Assembly: GCA_963377175.1 (NCBI GenBank)
Contig: CAUJNA010001013.1
Span: 636,379 to 700,378 of the forward strand
Reading direction: 5' to 3'
Source: Effrenium voratum
Lineage: Eukaryota; Sar; Dinophyceae; Suessiales; Symbiodiniaceae
Length of the DNA: 64,000 nt
Part shown: positions 1 to 13,620 of the stretch, piece after piece
Layout: every line of letters starts with the position of its first letter
Numbering within the stretch: the first letter of the stretch is position 1
Program-made: the position numbers and the translations under genes
The notes under the pieces: model-generated
What the model was told of the DNA's origin: nothing
Seen by the model: only the letters and a program-made list of their open reading frames with translations
Databases searched by the model: none

Positions 1-1363
1 CCAAACCCGCCTCCCCCGTGGATTTTCGTCACGTATTGATTTTTGATTGTTTTTAAGAGGGGTTGCCTGCTCCAAACAAAGTTGAACAAGGGACAAGCCG
101 ACCACTGGAGGTCTGTTCGCATCCGTAATGACCCCTGCGACGATTTGGGGGTATGGGGAGTGTTTGCTAGAAAAAAAAGGAACATCCATGACTCCCCTCA
201 AAAAAATGACACAGCCTCTTCTCCTCCGAGCACAAGGCTGTTAGGTTTAATAGAAGAGCTAGTTGCTTCATGTTGCTTCCAAAGGTCTCTCCCTTTGGGC
301 AACTGCCACAAAAACCGAATCGCCATGAAAAGGAGAACTGGCTGGGAGAATGATGGAGGAAACTCCCCCTAATAATAAGCAGATATAAATCCAGGGCCAA
401 CATAATCAAAACCGACACCACGCCGGCTGAGGATTCTCCTTTTGGCTTCCGCGCCAGCGCCTGGGCGTTGCGCTCCGCCCCGGCGCGTCGCACCTCCTCC
501 AGTGCGTGCCTTGCAGGTCGCGAATCCAACCAGCGCCAACATAGCCAAGAAACGAGGGCTTTGCAGGTCGGAGGTTTCAGGTTTGGGGTTTGTGTTGGGG
601 CTTTGGGTGTTTGGGGCTTTGCAGGTTGTTTTGCCTTTAAAAGCAACCCATACCAGCGAACCAATCACAATTCAACCAATCTTCGCCCCTGTGAGTCAGG
701 ATGTTAGCTCATGCATTTCGTTTAAAGGCATTTGGGTGGATCGATATAATATAATGTCTGCTCTGTTTGGATTGCACTCGTCAAATTGTGCGCTGTGAAT
801 TTAGAGTTCTGAACTTGCAGTGAACTCTGACCTGTCAGGTGTGAGCTTTCAACTGCCCGCGTCTTGCATAGAGGTGGCAGCCTCTTCGGCTACTGGAGAA
901 TTGCTTGTCGCATGCTTGAGGAGCTGTAACCTCTGACATGTGCAGCTCAAGCCGATCTGCTTCTGTTCATGCCGTCGGCCATGTACGTATGTATCCAAAG
1001 AGACACAACGGCTGGTTCAACATGATTGAACACATCGCACAAATCAGGATAGTTTGAATTGCATCGCATTTGCCACAACTCTCTATGTGGGTCGGAATAG
1101 TTCCTTTAGCAGAAACCCTAGAATGTTTCTCAAGAAGGTCCATGACCATAGGGGTCCCAAGTGAAACTCTTATGGATGAGTACTTCTTGAGGGTAATTAT
1201 CCTGTTTGGCTTGGTTGCAAGGGAAGCCAAAGAGGTTAGGGGCCCTGGACAAACACCTGCATCAGTTGGCAGGGGTCCCAGCGGATTTCCATGTGGCAAA
1301 AGGTATTGGCACCGTGCAAATTTGATTTTAAGGGAAAGTTGCCCAAAGGATTCAGACATTAAA

Positions 1364-1410
1364 GGTCAACCTTTGGGGGCCACTAAAACTGGACCAACAA
1401 AAAAGCGGTC
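1364..1410 (+). repeat. Palindrome-core interspersed repeat, copy 1
   Basis: AAAGGTCAACCTTTGGGGGC followed by ACTAAAACTGGACCAAC. Shares its core and trailer with copies at 8.05, 10.73, 13.55, 31.77 and 41.65 kb. Confidence 0.5.
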
Positions 1411-1442
1411 AGATCTGGTCGATTCGACCAGGCTCTGAGGTC

Positions 1443-1535
1443 CTGGCACACGGCTCTCTGCAGAGGTCAGGAGCTCCTGACGTCGCGCGATTGAGTCGAT
1501 CCACAGCACCTCCATGGCTTTCTTTGGAATGGTTT
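1443..1535 (-). pseudogene. Coding-like fragment, unidentified
   Basis: The minus frame reads KAMEVLWIDSIARRQELLTS then AESRVPGPQ and ends at a CAG boundary. A short isolated exon is possible. Confidence 0.2.
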
Positions 1536-4500
1536 TAGTGCTCCTGTTTGGCCTCCCTTTGGTCAAAGGATACTCTCAAGAAGAAACAGACGCATTGTGG
1601 TTTGCATTTTCAAATAGCTCCGAAGTAAAGGACCTCCCTTTTTGATAGCAACTAAGTTTCTGAGCCCCAAAATCATTTGGTGGGGACCAACACTAACCAG
1701 TCATGATCATAAGCCCACACCCCCCGCCCCGTTGCCATGGGGAAAAGGCACCTTGTTTCGGCAGTCTGCTTGTATAAAGGGAACCCCCAGCAAAAAAGAC
1801 GGGAGAAAGGGCACCACTGGGAGTCTTGGATGAGGTGTGAGTGCTGTTGATAACTCCCACGGCACAGCCGCATTTTCCTCGGGCTGATTCGAGCGCGCAC
1901 TTCGGCTCCCAAATCCATCTCGGAGATCCGCTCACGGGGGCCAAATCGAGGTGCCAAATGATCTCTCCACCCGCTATTGGTGCTCCATGTTTTGCGGGGG
2001 CGCAGGCTTTGGAACTGTTTTCGGGGGATACCAGTCCATTTGGCTTCAAGAGAATCTTTCTGAGCGGCAAACCAAACTGATCTGTGCGTGATCAGATCGC
2101 TTCACATCGCATCCCTCACTTCCTTCCGAAGCGGATCCGCCCGGCTGCAGCTGATCAATACTCAGTTGCTCATCTTGAGCTGGCTTCCCATATGGGTGTG
2201 TCTTTTGTTTGGATCCCTCTTTTGGCTGGTTTGAAACCGCAAGGAAAACCGCCCGTTCGAAGGTCCCATAACATAAAACACCCATATTTCCTTTATCACC
2301 CATGAAACTCACGCAATCTTTCAAGGGACCTTTCCTATAAATGTGATCTTCAAAACCACCTAGGGACAAAGAGTTGGACAGGTTGGGTGCCGAACTTGTC
2401 GAACTTCATGGATCTGATGAAAAAGGTCGATTTATGTTTGCTCCTTGAGTTGATCTCCCCGGGTGTATCTTCGACAATTCTCAAATGGGATTGCCAGCTG
2501 TGGAGCTGGGGAAAAAATGCAGCCATCAACATGGCTTAAGATGCCAACTGCTCCCTTATGTCGCTCCATACCTTGGGATCCTATCTGAGAGATGGTCTTT
2601 AATATGAAGTCCAGAAGCTGAAGCGCTACTTGCTCACCTGGACATGAACGGTGAACTTGTTGTGACTTTGATGAACTATTGTTGCCGAATTACACTCCCT
2701 CTAATTTTGGAAAGTTAAGGGTTTTGGATGACGAAAGCTTTCCTTCGGGGAAGCCCGCAAGAAACCCAATTCCAGGAGTGGAAAGAGAGTTGGAAGGGCA
2801 TATTTTTCGTGGACCCCCGGCAGGCCATGAAATTAGGAAAAACAAAAGGTTGGAGGCTGAAGTTCAAACTTCAAAGGCTGATCGTAGGTGGGCGTTTCTC
2901 AACATGGTCCTTGTTGTTTTTCAGCAGGGAAACCAGAAGGACCTGACCCATATCGCGCTTTGAAGAAACACCTATATATGACCCCACGGGTATCCACTTA
3001 ATGGCCATGAGTCAGGGACTCATACCCCCGAATTCACCGCGTTTTCTGCCCCCCTCGTTTTCATAGGTCTTTGAGGCCTTGGGAGGTCACAGCCCCATAA
3101 GGTTTGGGTTGGAATTGAGCTGTCCTCTCTTCCTGGGGCCAGAAACAGTCAAAACTGGTTGTTTGCCTTGGACTTCTCAACAAGTATAAAGTCCAGGAAC
3201 TCAGGAATTCAACTCTTCGATCTCTGAAGCGATTGATCAACCGCACCTGCGCATAGCTCATAGGATCCCAATCCCCTCCACCCGGAAAACAAGGAGGGCG
3301 ATTGGAATGCTATGAGCGTCCTTTAGCGGAAAACCGTATCTGGATGTCACCGCTTCCAAGCAAGGGCCGAATACCTCGAGTGGCGCGATAACATTGGTAA
3401 AGGTTAATTGGGGACCCTTTGGACACAATATACCATGTTGAAGGTGCCGCATCAAAATTCTGCCGCATCAAAACGGCTCCACCCCCGAAGATTCCCAATT
3501 TAGGATCGAAAGTGGGGATCGGAAGCTTTGAGGGGCACCCTGTAACGACCCGTTCTGGACAGGTAAACTATCCGAAAACTAAAGAAGGCCCAGCTATCTT
3601 TTTACTGGATGTGGTTGGTTCACCCATAGGGAATTCACCATCACATCTTCCTGTCCTGGCACCCCCAATAGTACACTACCAACCATTTGCCCCCTGCAAA
3701 TGGCGCGTGCCACTTCGTTTCTCTTTGGAGTTTGTCCCAAGGTTGGTGCCGTTGTCTTGTTAGCCACAACGGACAAAAACGCAGACAGCGCGCAATACCC
3801 ATTGACAAAGCGGTCATGCATATTTTTATGTAGGCCTTGCTGTAAACTACATGAAGCCAGGTAATAACACCACCTATTAACATGGCACGTTGAGGGCTTT
3901 GGGCGCTTTCCAACTGGCCCCAACTGGAGAACGCAGTGCTTCTCTGGTGTTGACGACTCGGCGGATCGACGGTCTTAGTCTTGGGGCGTTGGACATCGCT
4001 AAGCAAAAGGAGACAATTTCCGTCCCCACGGGGATTAAAATAGCGTCACACGAAGGGCGCTTCGTGGGCCTGGCCACAGATCATGTTTCAAGGCTCCCTC
4101 CAAAATGGAGGTTCTGCTTTTGGTTTCCGTTTGCACCCGCAAGCAATGGGTACCCTCACAAAACACGCACCCAGATCTACCCATCCAACAAGTCTGGTTT
4201 GGTTTGGTTTGACCCTAAGACCACTTCCCTCGACACGGAGCCGGTCATTGCCAACGAGAAACGACTTATACAGGGCTCCCGATATTTCCCCTTTGAACAC
4301 CCTACAAAAAGAAACTCAGGCTAACTGCCTTTTTGGGAGGCTCCCTTTTTGGTGATTTTGCCGCAAAACTGAAAGGAAACCCAACCATTTTGTTGGTTCC
4401 CTAGAATCACACACACACAACTTGACCCAGCAGATGATTTTGAAACCACGAAAATGAGGGGAGAGATACAGGGAACCCCATGCATGGAGCTGTTCCTTCT

Positions 4501-4770
4501 AGATTCTTGGACCCGGCATCCTTGTCTTTAAAATTCGGCCCGTCATACACTAGAGATCCTTCAGCCGGTCAGGTTCGCTCCCTGCCCCCCAGAAGAAAAG
4601 AGACAACTTCAGCCTGCAAGTATCCGGTTTCTCCAACTGATCAAAGGACACTTTCCCTTGTAATGCCCCTTTTGATTTGTAGTTTGACTCTTGATGCAGG
4701 CTGCACAAAGTTGAAATTTGCTCTAACCGCAGGTGGGCGGGAAGCCATTGTCGTCTTCCTCGTTTGTTTT

Positions 4771-5425
4771 CTTTCTTTATTCCCCACCCGACAGGAAGGG
4801 GTTGTTAGGTTTTATGTTTGAATCCGCGTTTGCGATGCTTCTACACCACGCCCCCGCCCAGTATCCCGCCAGAGCAGCTCGCCAGTGGATCCCGCCGAGT
4901 ATCCCGCCAGATCAGCTCGCCTTTGGATCCCGCCGAGTATCCCGCCAGAGCAGCTCGCCAGTGGATCCCGCCCAGTATCCCGCCAGAGCTGCTCGACAGT
5001 GGATCCCGCCAAATATCCCGCCAGTGGATCCCGCCCAGCATCCCGCCAGAGCGGCTCGCCAGTGGATCCCGCCGAGTATCCCACCAGAGCAGCTCGCCAG
5101 TGGATCCCGCCGAGTATCCCGCCAGAGCAGCTGGCCAGTGGATCCCGCCGAGTATCCCACCAAGCCCGCCTGTGGATCCCGCCGAGTATCCCGCCGAGTA
5201 TCCCGCCAATCCCGCCGAGTGTCCCACGAGAGCAGCCCGCCAGTGGATCCCGCCGAGTATCCCGCTGAGTATCCCAGAGTAGCTCGCCAGCGGATCCCGC
5301 CAAGTATCTCATGAGCATCCATTTCCGGCGGATCCTGCCGCGTATCCGGCCAGTATCGAGCTGGAGCGGCTTGCCAGCATTCGGCAGTGGATCCCGCCAG
5401 TATCCCAGAGCAGCTTGCCAGTCTG
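4771..5425 (+). repeat. 38-bp-unit repeat element, copy A (plus orientation)
   Basis: A flank of about 85 bp (4771-4855) precedes an array of about 13 units based on GTATCCCGCCAGAGCAGCTC plus GCCAGTGGATCCCGCCGA. Since 38 is not a multiple of three and stops are absent, all six frames are open, which explains the Pro/Ser/Arg-rich and Gly/Asp-rich frames. The array ends in a diverged unit (CGTATCCGGCCAGTATCGAG, near 5340). Copy B at 39.1-39.6 kb has the same flank and the same terminal unit in reverse order. No evidence of coding. Confidence 0.9.
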
Positions 5426-8400
5426 GTTTAGGGCCGATTGGAGTTTGGAGTCGAAGTCTCTAGGATGCGGAGGAATTTGTTGTAACGGCCGTAAGCTCGT
5501 GAGTGTGGAGGGTGGGGATTGCTCGAAGCGAAGTATTTTTTTTTGGGGGGGAGGGGACGAGGGAGTGGTCACTCAGCTGACCAAATTGGGTAAGCGAAGC
5601 TGAGAAGGACCCGGTGCGAAATGATACCCGCCCTTTTGATTCTGTGCCACGGCCAGAGGTGGGGCATCCACCAGGTGGGAAACCACATTTGTCAGTAGAG
5701 GCTAATTCACCTTTTTTGTTTCTAACGATGCTTTTTCTTGATGGGTCCATCCCAGTCATGCTAAAGTAGAAAAGGAAGCCAATCGGGCATTCCAGTTTGT
5801 AGAATGAGTAGCCCACCACACAAAAGGAGATTTGAAGGGTGACATCTTCTGCACAGCCGCCTTTTTTGGAGTTAGGAACCTTAAACAAACATTATCCAAT
5901 CAGATTTGGTCTCCGTTCACCGAATTCTGCTCCGATCGGGAAGGGGCTGTCACCCGTTGCGCCCTAACGCCTCGTTGGGGGCTGGTCCATCGGTCCTCCT
6001 GAGCTTATCCATAGCCGCCCCACAGAACGCTCATTTGGAGACCAAACTCAGACCGGGACAACATTCCACTTGTCTAAACCTGGCGACGTCCCATGAGACG
6101 AGGGGATCAGGAAAACTGTCTGGGGGAAGCACTCCAATAAACCTGCCAGGCTCCTCTGAGCGTCCTCCGGATGAATCCAAAGTTGACTGTGTTGGTCAAT
6201 CCCATTTCATACTCCTTATAGGACAACCACTTCAAAGGGATCTTTTTTGAAACCCAAGGTAAGGATTGACACTTTTGCCAAGTTGCCATTTTGGGATATT
6301 TTGGGGTACCATTTTTTGAGCCACAGCAACACTAGTCCGGGGTCAACTCATACGAAGCTTCGAATCTCCGCCTCGACGCTCTCAGACAATTTCTTCGGCC
6401 TGCGCGGCTCGCACTTCCCCACTGCCTGGGACCCAACCCAAACCACTGGCAATGGCACCTTTTTTTGGTTGACTTGAAAGGGCCCCCCCACTCAGAAACA
6501 AAGCAAGAACGGATCTCACTGGGGATTCGGGTCAACAAGGTGGAGTTCACAAAGCAACAAAATCAACCCCAAACAAAGGCATGTATCTGGACATTCACCA
6601 AAATAAAATAGCCTGCTGGGGCGGTTCAAAGTATTATAGTAACTGCGCCTCTCCTGCAACTTAACATGGACCCCTGCAAAAGAAACACTGCCGTGTTTAG
6701 CGGAATCTTCTTTTGGGGGAGCAGGGGCGTATGCCGATCTGTCCCAATGTGTATCTATGTTATATTTATGCACAGGGCATTCGATTGTTTGCTGCAAATT
6801 CAGTCAGTAGCAATAACTGAAATGTATCCTCAAGTGCCTCTACTCCGCACTCATCAAAAAGGAGCAAGGAAAGGCGGTCAAGTTGCGCATGCTGGAGAGG
6901 ATGCCTCTCAGAAATCGTGCCAAAGCATCATTGGTTGCTAAACTTCACCAACCTGAATCAAAAGATTCGTGAGAAGGGACCGTCTTCAAGCCTGGGCGGG
7001 TCTGTAGGGCTCCATTGGAAGACAATTGTCCTCCAACGGGTTCCGTCTTTCAGGTTCTGATATTTGTTTTTGACAGGGCGGATGGAAGGGCTGGTAGACT
7101 GTTGCGTGATTTGTATTTTTCAACACCAGAGGGCTGACAACCATTGCCAGTATGTGCTGACAACCAGCGCCAACAAACTAGAAACTATGACAGGCGCCAG
7201 TCATGAGGGACACCTGGGTGAGTTACAATAGCTGCCTATTGCATGGAAACCTCCAAGTTTCGATCTGGTTTGCGATCCGCTGTTTTTGGTCAAATAGATG
7301 CCCTCCTGTCCATTGATTGACATGGAACCCACCAGAGGGTCCCTTTGAGGACACCTCAGCCAGGTTTCATGCGAGCGGACCGGAGGGTACCCCCTACTCA
7401 TTTGATCTGCGCAATCCGTCCAACCAAAGCCAGACTTTTGACCTCAGGGTGCTCTCAAGTAATTCCCAATTCCTCTAGCACCCAAAGCAAACTATCTGAT
7501 GGATTCCCTTGTCGCCCACTTAGAGCCCCCTTATCCAACAAAAAGCTTCAGAACCCTTAGGGCAAGGCTCCCGTGGCTTCGCCCATTCCGATTCGGGCGA
7601 GGGCCTGGTCCGGCTTCTTCTCGGGCCTGGCGAGCAGTTGCGTCTGAAGGTTGGGTCTGCCTCACAAAAACGTTGGCAAAGAACCGGAGGGCATCAAGTG
7701 GTGGCCACAACCAAAGAAGCTTCACAATGCCACGAGTCAATCTCTTTCCATGGACATCTATGGCACGTCTTGAACTCGGCCACCGCGCCCCGCCGACTCG
7801 GCACACTTCGGCGACTGCGCGCGTCCAGGCGTGAGCCGTAGCTCCGTCGGGAGTTCGTACTCGACCGCCTTCGAATGCCAACCGGCACCGTGAGGAACAC
7901 GCGAAGAACTTTGCCACCTGCACGTCGGTCATCGGGGAATGCCCAAACAGGGCGGCTCCCTTTCCATCCCGTTGCAGCAGACCGGTCTTCCCACACAGTC
8001 ACCTTCAGATTGCATTTGAAACAGGGTTGCTCCTCCCCCTGCGGCAAAATGTTGATCACCTTTTGCGGTTTAGTCAGAAAGCCATCCAAAAGGTCTCTGC
8101 GGGGCGATTCAGTCACACCCAAGACCGTCCTCGAAAACCACAACTCACGCAGCCGATGCAGGCAGATGTTTGGCTGACTGTTTGTCTGGACCATTTTGGG
8201 AATCGGACTCTGAGGAGCCTGAAGACCAGCCAAGACAGGGAAACTCGTCGTGGGCCAAACAAAATGCTATTTTCACTCAAGGGAAATTTCATGAAAACGA
8301 TTTGGGCCAAGTCGTTTTCATGATGGTCAATTTCAATCGGAAACCTACCCATTCCAAACAACAACAAACAGGATCAAGCACTGACTGTCATTCTGGGAAA

Positions 8401-8825
8401 CAACCAGCCATCTCCAATCCACCTAAAATTGTCCCAAATTGTTCGGAGCGCCCAAACGGTTGGCTCTTCTTGGGGTTCCCAATAAAACACCAACCGAAAG
8501 GGGATCCACTAAAGGACACACCCATCTATAAGAAAAAACAAAGGAAGTTTAGAAGGAACTTCCGTGTTGCGGCAACTAATTGAAAGCCAGCTCTCTGAGA
8601 CAAGATGCAAGAGAAGGAATAAGCCCGCGAGAAAAACTTCGCGCGCGTGTGGCAGGGGAAGAGAAAGTCGTAAAAAGCGTGGCTTTGTGCGTGAATTGAC
8701 GTCTCCGGAGTTGCGAAAGCTGGCCTGTTCGCGGCGTCTGGTCGGAGATGTTCGGAGCGGTCTCGGACTGCGTTCGGCGCCGGGCCCATTGGCACGGCAA
8801 CGCAGAGGTTTCGCAAGGATTGAAT
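5426..8825. other. No supported gene
   Basis: Contains a GC-rich island at 7560-7960 and another at 8620-8820 leading into the 41-bp array, with frames open on both strands. A phrase at 7328 (CCCACCAGAGGGTCCCTTTG) has a diverged partner at 42351. Confidence 0.55.
8030..8075 (+). repeat. Palindrome-core interspersed repeat, copy 2
   Basis: CAAAATGTTGATCACCTTTT then GCGGTTTAGTCAGAAA; a diverged member of the family. Confidence 0.4.
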
Positions 8826-9265
8826 TGAATGGCAGGCGCAGCACTTTGGCAAGGTCTGGCGCATATTTCGTGGCAGGGGCAGCACTTTCGCAATTTCAAG
8901 TTTTCCCACGGCTTGAAATGCGTGGCAGGCGCAGCACTTTCGCAAGGTCACGTACAGATTTCGTCACTTCCGCAAGGTCAAGTACAGATTTCTTGGCAGG
9001 CGCAGCACTTTCGCAAGGTCAAGCACAGAATCCGTGGCAGGCGCAGCACTTTCGCAAGGTCAAGTGCAGAATTCGTGGCAGGCGCAGCACTTTCAGGCCA
9101 AATACAGAATTCGTGGCAGGCACCGCACTTTCGCAAGGTCAAATACAGAATTCGTGGCAGGCGCCGCACTTTCGCAAGGTCAAGTGCATAATTCGTGGCA
9201 GGCGCAGCGCTTTCGCAAGGTCAAATACAGAATTCGTGGCAGGCGCCCCACTTTCGCAAGCTTGA
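8826..9265 (+). repeat. 41-bp tandem array
   Basis: About ten copies of a 41-bp unit, GTGGCAGGCGCAGCACTTTC followed by GCAAGGTCAAGTACAGAATTC, with two partial units near 8960 and 9095. Open frames here are by-products of the repeat. Confidence 0.9.
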
Positions 9266-9310
9266 GAATCGCAACTTTTAAGTACGAAGTAGTACGTGAA
9301 GTCAACTTTC

Positions 9311-10480
<1,170 letters not shown>

Positions 10481-10675
10481 ACAGAGGAGAAGAGACAAAA
10501 GAAAGAACAGCACAAAAACAAGCAAACGGAAGAAAGAAAGAAAAGACAGATAGAAAGAAGGAAAGAAGGGAGGAAGGAAGGACATAAAGGAAGAAAGGAA
10601 GAATGACGGAGAAAGAAGAAATAATTAAAAGGAAGAAGAAAGAAAAAGAGTCAAGAAAAGAAAGAGAAAGATAAC
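10481..10675 (+). repeat. Purine-rich AGAAAGGAAG tract
   Basis: An almost pure A/G strand that continues the GATA tract. It is a polypurine run that could form triplex DNA. Confidence 0.9.
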
Positions 10676-10719
10676 TATAGTTTTTATATTATTGAAACTT
10701 CCGCCTCTCAGATGCCCAA

Positions 10720-10840
10720 AGCCCCTTAGGGACCAGGAAGTAAAATGTGATCACCTTTTGAGATTGACTAAAACAAATGACATCAAGTGACCAGCAGGGA
10801 AAAAGGGGAAACCAAAATCAAGCCCGTCGATTCGCGTTTC
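10720..10840 (+). repeat. Palindrome-core interspersed repeat, copy 3
   Basis: CCCCTTAGGG leader, TAAAATGTGATCACCTTTTG core, TTGACTAAAAC, AAAGGGGAAAC and GTCGATTCGC in the same order as copy 6. Confidence 0.6.
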
Positions 10841-13539
10841 CCCTTTCTCCCACGCCTTTGGAGCTTCAGCCTGGTGGTGTGGCAGGCCACCAGCGATGGC
10901 CGGTGCCCCACCGATACGTAGCACCGCACCTTGCGACTCGCGGCCGAGTGCTTGTGGGAGCTTAAGTCGCGCTTTTTTCATATTTGGTCATGGTTGTCAT
11001 GTTGATGTCCTTGATGTTCATGGTTTCTTCATTTTGCTTTGCTATTTGTTCATGGCTTTTCATATCAAGATTCTGCTTTGTTTCCATGCGGGGCATGGAA
11101 ACCAAGGTTTCTAACGTTCCCCACAATCCCCTGAATCTTAAGCTTTTTTGACCCGGCTCTGGAGGCAGGCTTAGGTTCCTGGTGAATGACACCACTTGAT
11201 GGGCATAACCAAACAAACCACTTCCCGGAAGTGGATTTTCATGATGTGATTGATAGTAGGAAGGGGAAGGAAGGACAGGCTGGTTTCACTCCCAACGTAA
11301 AGACTCAGAAATTGATAGGCCCGGTCAACGAGTCCTCCATCCACAATTTCCCCAGCCAATTATCTCTATCATATGCTGGGCAATGGATAGTCAGGATTCT
11401 ATCTCTTCATCTTTTGCTGTACGTTGTGAATGAAGGTGAAAGTGATGTAGAAAGAGATTCACGGTTCATTCACCTCGTTACCTCGCTTGTGACTGCCTTG
11501 CCTCGTCACTTCGGAACTTGTCTAAGGTAGGTGCTGGAAGGGTGAAGGGACAGAGAGGGTGCATGGGCTGGCTTCTTTCGTAGCATCCTACAGCCAGCTC
11601 CTCCTTTCCAGAATCACTGACAGCCGCAAAGAAACGGCTGGCTGTCTAAAACAAATAATGGCCGATAAGAATGTAATGTCGCACCTGGTTCAATATCCGT
11701 ACCCTGAAGTATGTCAAATTTCTCGGCTTAAACACGATCTCCCCACACCACCATTTATAACAAGGAACCGCCCCCCAGCTTAATCCCACCCTAAACCCAA
11801 ACCAACTCCGATCCAACCCCGAACCAACCCCAACCAAGCCCCAAACCAACCACAAACAATCTGATCAACCGCTCGATTGCGCCATTGGATGGCCGCCCCT
11901 CGAACGCTGCCGCTGCGACCGAACCGAGGACTGCCTTCTTCTGAAGGAGCTCGTAGGCTATGTGCCTTGGCACAGCCGCCCGGTTTGACCCGTTTAGCTG
12001 GCGGCACGCTGGGGGAGGGGAGGGGGACTTGGATGAGCACCAGCCGGCGAGCACAAGCTTTGTGAGGAAATCCCGGGCGAATTTTACCTTTGTTTGCACG
12101 GTGAGGAAGTCCATGTGGCTTGTGTGAGACCCAAAGCTAGTCGAACAACTGCAATGCCCTGTGCTGCACCAATCTGAATTGAGGAATCCCTCAGTGTACA
12201 ACCTTCATCGTGGCTGAGCTGGCTTTTGCCCCAGGTGAACTTGCCACAGCTAGTGCAGATTCCTTTCTCATTCTCCTGAAACAATCAACTTCTAAGAAAA
12301 CAGAAGCTGCTTCGAACCACACCAAAGCTTGTTTGGACAGAGACCCCAATGTGGAAGCAACCGGGATCAACGCAATTGAGAGTCAAGGATTGCTGCCCCA
12401 CGATTCCTTGAGCCAAGTTTGGCATGAATCAATACGCTTTTCCAAAAAGGTTGTCTAAACAGGGCACCCTGGCGCCAAACGTGCAGCACCAACCACTGTC
12501 TAGCATGTTTGAACATGAACCATACCCCCCTATCCCCCTTTCTGTGTTAGCTATGATATGGTTCATTCCCATGACTACCTTGCACTTTGCAGGGGATTCC
12601 CTTTGTATCACACAAATTGTCGCCTATCACCCCTATTCTCCACGACCATGTGCCTCAACTCGTGTCTCTCCACGGTGGTGTAGGTCCCGCATCTTGGACT
12701 TCAGGTAAAAGTGTGAGCCCTTGTTGATATTCATGGTGTCCCCAGAACCCCCCCAAACCAAATTGCCTTCTGGTAGCTTGATGCGTGTGCCGATACTTTC
12801 AGCCCCCTTACCGTCGATGATAGATATTGGCGTGCCTTGACTTAAACTGCAAAAAGTGGAAATGAAGGACACCTAAACATGCAAAGGACAAATTGAGTCT
12901 TCAACACCCGTTTCTTTCACCCGGGCGACACTTCCGGGGCCTTCCACACTGTTCGCCCGTCTTCTCAAAGGGATACGTGCGTCTCACTTCCTTACTTTGG
13001 CCACGGAAAATGACAAAAAAACACATGTTTACTGTTACTCAAATGGTCTCCCACAAAGGTAACTCCAGAAACTTGGGAAGCGAGGAGTGGTGTGGGAGGC
13101 TTCCTACAAAGGGCCTCTGCCTTCTGTTTTTTGGGGGGTACCTGAAATTGCCCTTCAAGTTGGCGCTTTATCGAGAAACCACATGGACACCGAATGGCGA
13201 TGAGCACTCCCGCCCTACGAAAGGAAGCACCCATTGGGGTAGTTACTGTTGATCATCTTGAATTGGGGAGGGAATTCAACAGTGGCCTTTGCATTGTGGG
13301 TGTTCCATTTTCAGCACATTTAAGGTACATACAAGTAGGACCTGCGTGTTCGGCCGAGTTAGTAGGTTGTCAAGAACCAAGAAGTTTCATCCCACTTACG
13401 AGTCCCTGGGGTCATACAAAAAGCAGCAACAACAGCAACACAAAAAACTGCTCCCTACCACTCCCACCTTTTTCCCAGTCAGCCAGGCGGCTCGTTTTGC
13501 TCATCCAGCGCGGAGGTAGCCTGTGAGTGCCCACAGGTT

Positions 13540-13620
13540 GGCCCCCCAGGCCTGGAAATAAAAGGTCAACTTTTGGAAACAAATACAAATACACCAAAAG
13601 GGGAAACAGTCGATTCGCTT
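13540..13620 (+). repeat. Palindrome-core interspersed repeat, copy 4
   Basis: CCTGGAAATAAAAGGTCAAC then TTTTGG, AAAAGGGGAAAC and GTCGATTCGC. Confidence 0.6.

Larger units (their letters stand above)
1..4770. other. No supported gene
   Basis: Mixed-composition sequence with scattered GC-rich islands (440-560, 1440-1530, 1855-2140, 3890-4080) whose open frames occur on both strands and match nothing I know. One copy of the palindrome-core repeat lies at 1.36 kb. Many short phrases with AAGGGAAACC recur, which suggests decayed interspersed repeats. Confidence 0.6.

Noticed and set aside
3890..4324. 144-codon plus frame
   Set aside because: The first part looks protein-like, but two minus frames are open as well and no motif or splice partner is seen.
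8564..9265. 233-codon plus frame
   Set aside because: The second half is the 41-bp array, and the first half is overlapped by equally open minus frames.
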